Part shown: in pieces, positions 6,926-8,192 of the stretch | Layout of the letters: the number at the start of each line of letters is the position of its first letter | How positions within the stretch are numbered: the stretch's first letter is position 1 | Position numbers and translations under genes: made by a program | Notes under the pieces: model-generated | Seen by the model: the letters and a program-made list of their open reading frames with translations, nothing else | Told to the model about the DNA's origin: nothing | Databases searched by the model: none | Assembly (NCBI GenBank): GCA_013043945.1 | Contig: JABEUW010000223.1 | Span: 1-8,192 of the forward strand | Origin: Vulcanimicrobiota bacterium | GTDB lineage: Bacteria; Vulcanimicrobiota; Vulcanimicrobiia; Vulcanimicrobiales; Vulcanimicrobiaceae | DNA: 8,192 nucleotides | Reading direction: 5' to 3'

Positions 6926-8192
6926 TTAGAACTTGATACCGAGTCCGAGGTACGGGCCGTTCTGAGTGAAGCCTGACGGCGCGTTGAGTTTCACCGTGCC
7001 GCGGTCGCCTTGAAAACCGAGATCGATAAACAGAGGGCTCTTGAGGAACGAGTAGGTCGCACCGAGCTCGTACCGGAGGATGCTGTAGGAGACCGTTCCG
7101 TTGAAGGACCCGTTGTTGAAGTTGGTCTTCACGGTCGGGTAATCCCAGAGGCTACCATAGATCGAGAACCGCTTGTTCAGGCTCGGAAGCTTCTCGATGC
7201 CGAAACCGACGCCGTTGAAGCGGCCATAGCCGTAGTTGTTCGTACGAACCATGTAGCCGATCCCGATGTAGATGTGCGGGTTCGCTACGCGGAGGCCAAA
7301 GCGCGCATCGGCAGTGTAGTCGCTGGCGGTGAAGGCAGGCACGAAGTAGGAACCAGTGCTGCCGATACCCGTGACGCAACCGACATCGCCGGAGACGCCG
7401 AGATTACCGCAGCTGTTGTTCGCCGGGGTGTAGCCGGCGGGCGTGACGACGCCCTGGTTATGCGGGTAGTTGAACTGCCGATAATCACCTTCAATCATCC
7501 AGGGGAGGTTGAAGAGATTGAACTCGGCGGCGCCACGCACCGCATACGAGAACGGGCTCGTCTTGCCGGTGTTACCCGGGCTGAACTCGTTGTAGATCTT
7601 CGGTGAGATCAGATAATCGCCGACGATGAAACGATCCTGGTACGGTGCAACGACCGGGGCCGGGGTCGGGGTCGGCGGAGGCGTTGCCGGAGCGGCCGTC
7701 GGCGGAGCCGGCGGAGCGGTCGGCGGGGCTGGCGGCGGGGTCGGCGGGATGTACCGCACGACGACGACGCGCTCCTCAGGAACCCACTGAACGTATGCGT
7801 TCATCGTCTCCGAGATCACGCGGATCGGCACGAGGACCGAACCCTTGTAGAGCATCGGGGGGACGTCGAGCGTGCGCTCTTCGCCGTTGATCATCGCCGT
7901 CTTCTTGCCGACGGTGAGTTTGATCTCGGCGCCGGGCTTGCTGACGGTGACTTGTTTGGTGTGGGCGTTATAGCTTACCGTCGCGCCCATTTGCTCGAAC
8001 ATCGAGCGCAGGGGGATCAGGACGGTGCCGCCACGCACGAGTGCCGAAAGAACGCGGCCCTTCTTGAGAAGGTCGGGTTTCGAGTACACGTGATGGTCGT
8101 TATAAAGAATTGGGACTTGCCCCGACGGCGGAGAACCGAAGTTCGCCGGCGGAGCCGCATTGGTCGAGCCCATATCCGCTACGATCGCTTTG
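6926..8192 (-). CDS. Copper amine oxidase N-terminal domain fused to an outer-membrane beta-barrel-like region (5' partial)
   Basis: At least 415 aa. An ATG at 8173 is available, but the frame stays open to the window edge (KAIVAD before that Met) and no signal peptide follows the ATG, so the true start probably lies outside. Numbered from 8173: residues about 19-141 form a copper amine oxidase N-terminal (Amine_oxidase_N) domain with its two signature stretches, VLIPLRSMFEQMGATVSYN (51-69) and VLVPIRVISETMNAYVQW (113-130). This module is a common surface-stalk domain and does not imply amine oxidase activity. Residues about 142-176 are a Pro/Ala linker. Residues about 180-415 are rich in aromatic and glycine residues in alternating strands and end in GLGIKF, with the terminal Phe typical of outer-membrane barrels. 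Cys255 and Cys266 may form a loop disulfide. The role is likely structural or porin-like at the outer membrane; this is inferred. Confidence 0.85.
   Translation of the reverse strand, partial: KAIVADMGSTNAAPPANFGSPPSGQVPILYNDHHVYSKPDLLKKGRVLSALVRGGTVLIPLRSMFEQMGATVSYNAHTKQVTVSKPGAEIKLTVGKKTAMINGEERTLDVPPMLYKGSVLVPIRVISETMNAYVQWVPEERVVVVRYIPPTPPPAPPTAPPAPPTAAPATPPPTPTPAPVVAPYQDRFIVGDYLISPKIYNEFSPGNTGKTSPFSYAVRGAAEFNLFNLPWMIEGDYRQFNYPHNQGVVTPAGYTPANNSCGNLGVSGDVGCVTGIGSTGSYFVPAFTASDYTADARFGLRVANPHIYIGIGYMVRTNNYGYGRFNGVGFGIEKLPSLNKRFSIYGSLWDYPTVKTNFNNGSFNGTVSYSILRYELGATYSFLKSPLFIDLGFQGDRGTVKLNAPSGFTQNGPYLGLGIKF
7646..7750 (-). repeat. Low-complexity GC-rich repeat encoding a Pro/Ala linker
   Basis: This stretch consists largely of degenerate GGCGGAGC and GGTCGGGG-like units on the plus strand. 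In the gene's frame it encodes about 35 residues of Pro, Ala and Thr that separate the amine-oxidase-N domain from the barrel-like region. Such runs can vary in length between strains by slippage. Confidence 0.7.

Noticed and set aside
7010..7606. A 198-codon plus-strand frame opposite the barrel region
   Set aside because: The minus strand gives a coherent aromatic/glycine barrel pattern with terminal Phe; the plus-strand product has no comparable features.
7646..7750. Possible CRISPR-like or satellite array in the GC-rich repeats
   Set aside because: Units are short, irregular and in frame, with no spacers; they simply encode a Pro/Ala linker.

Overview
The window is a GC-rich, densely coding bacterial segment with seven substantial genes, a possible fragment of an eighth at the left edge, and no gene-free stretch over about 105 bases. 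I see no tRNA, rRNA, CRISPR array, insertion sequence or transposase. The host is very likely a diderm: the last gene encodes a protein ending in an outer-membrane beta-barrel-like region with a terminal phenylalanine. High GC, repeated 4-base gene overlaps, a copper amine oxidase N-terminal domain and a large phosphodiester glycosidase together recall poorly cultured lineages such as Eremiobacterota (WPS-2) and relatives. That placement is an impression, not a demonstrated result.

Layout. Bases 1-1554 (+ strand): a possible 3' end of an upstream gene, a membrane-anchored TlpA/ResA-type thioredoxin with an intact WCPPC motif, and a translationally coupled unrecognised membrane protein with a paired-cysteine exported domain. 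Bases 1504-6091 (- strand): a compact three-gene operon transcribed as carbon-nitrogen hydrolase (nitrilase family), then an exported YncE-like beta-propeller, then an exported multidomain phosphodiester glycosidase (NAGPA/DUF2233). Both internal junctions are 4-base overlaps (GTGA, ATGA). Its 3' end overlaps the 3' end of the + strand membrane protein gene by 51 bases.

Bases 6092-6195 form a divergent intergenic region. Bases 6196-6846 (+ strand) encode a small secreted protein of unknown function with a Ser/Pro/Thr tail. A perfect 18-bp hairpin at 6865-6904 then serves as a likely bidirectional terminator. Bases 6926-8192 (- strand) encode a copper amine oxidase N-terminal domain joined by a Pro/Ala linker to a beta-barrel-like C-terminus; its true N-terminus lies beyond the right edge.

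Working together: most products act at or outside the inner membrane. Paired cysteines in the membrane protein (C132/C145), the secreted protein (four Cys) and the barrel protein (C255/C266) suggest disulfide-containing exported proteins, which fits a TlpA-like oxidoreductase nearby, though no partnership is shown. The nitrilase is the only clearly cytoplasmic product, and its coupling to two exported proteins is the most puzzling part of the window.
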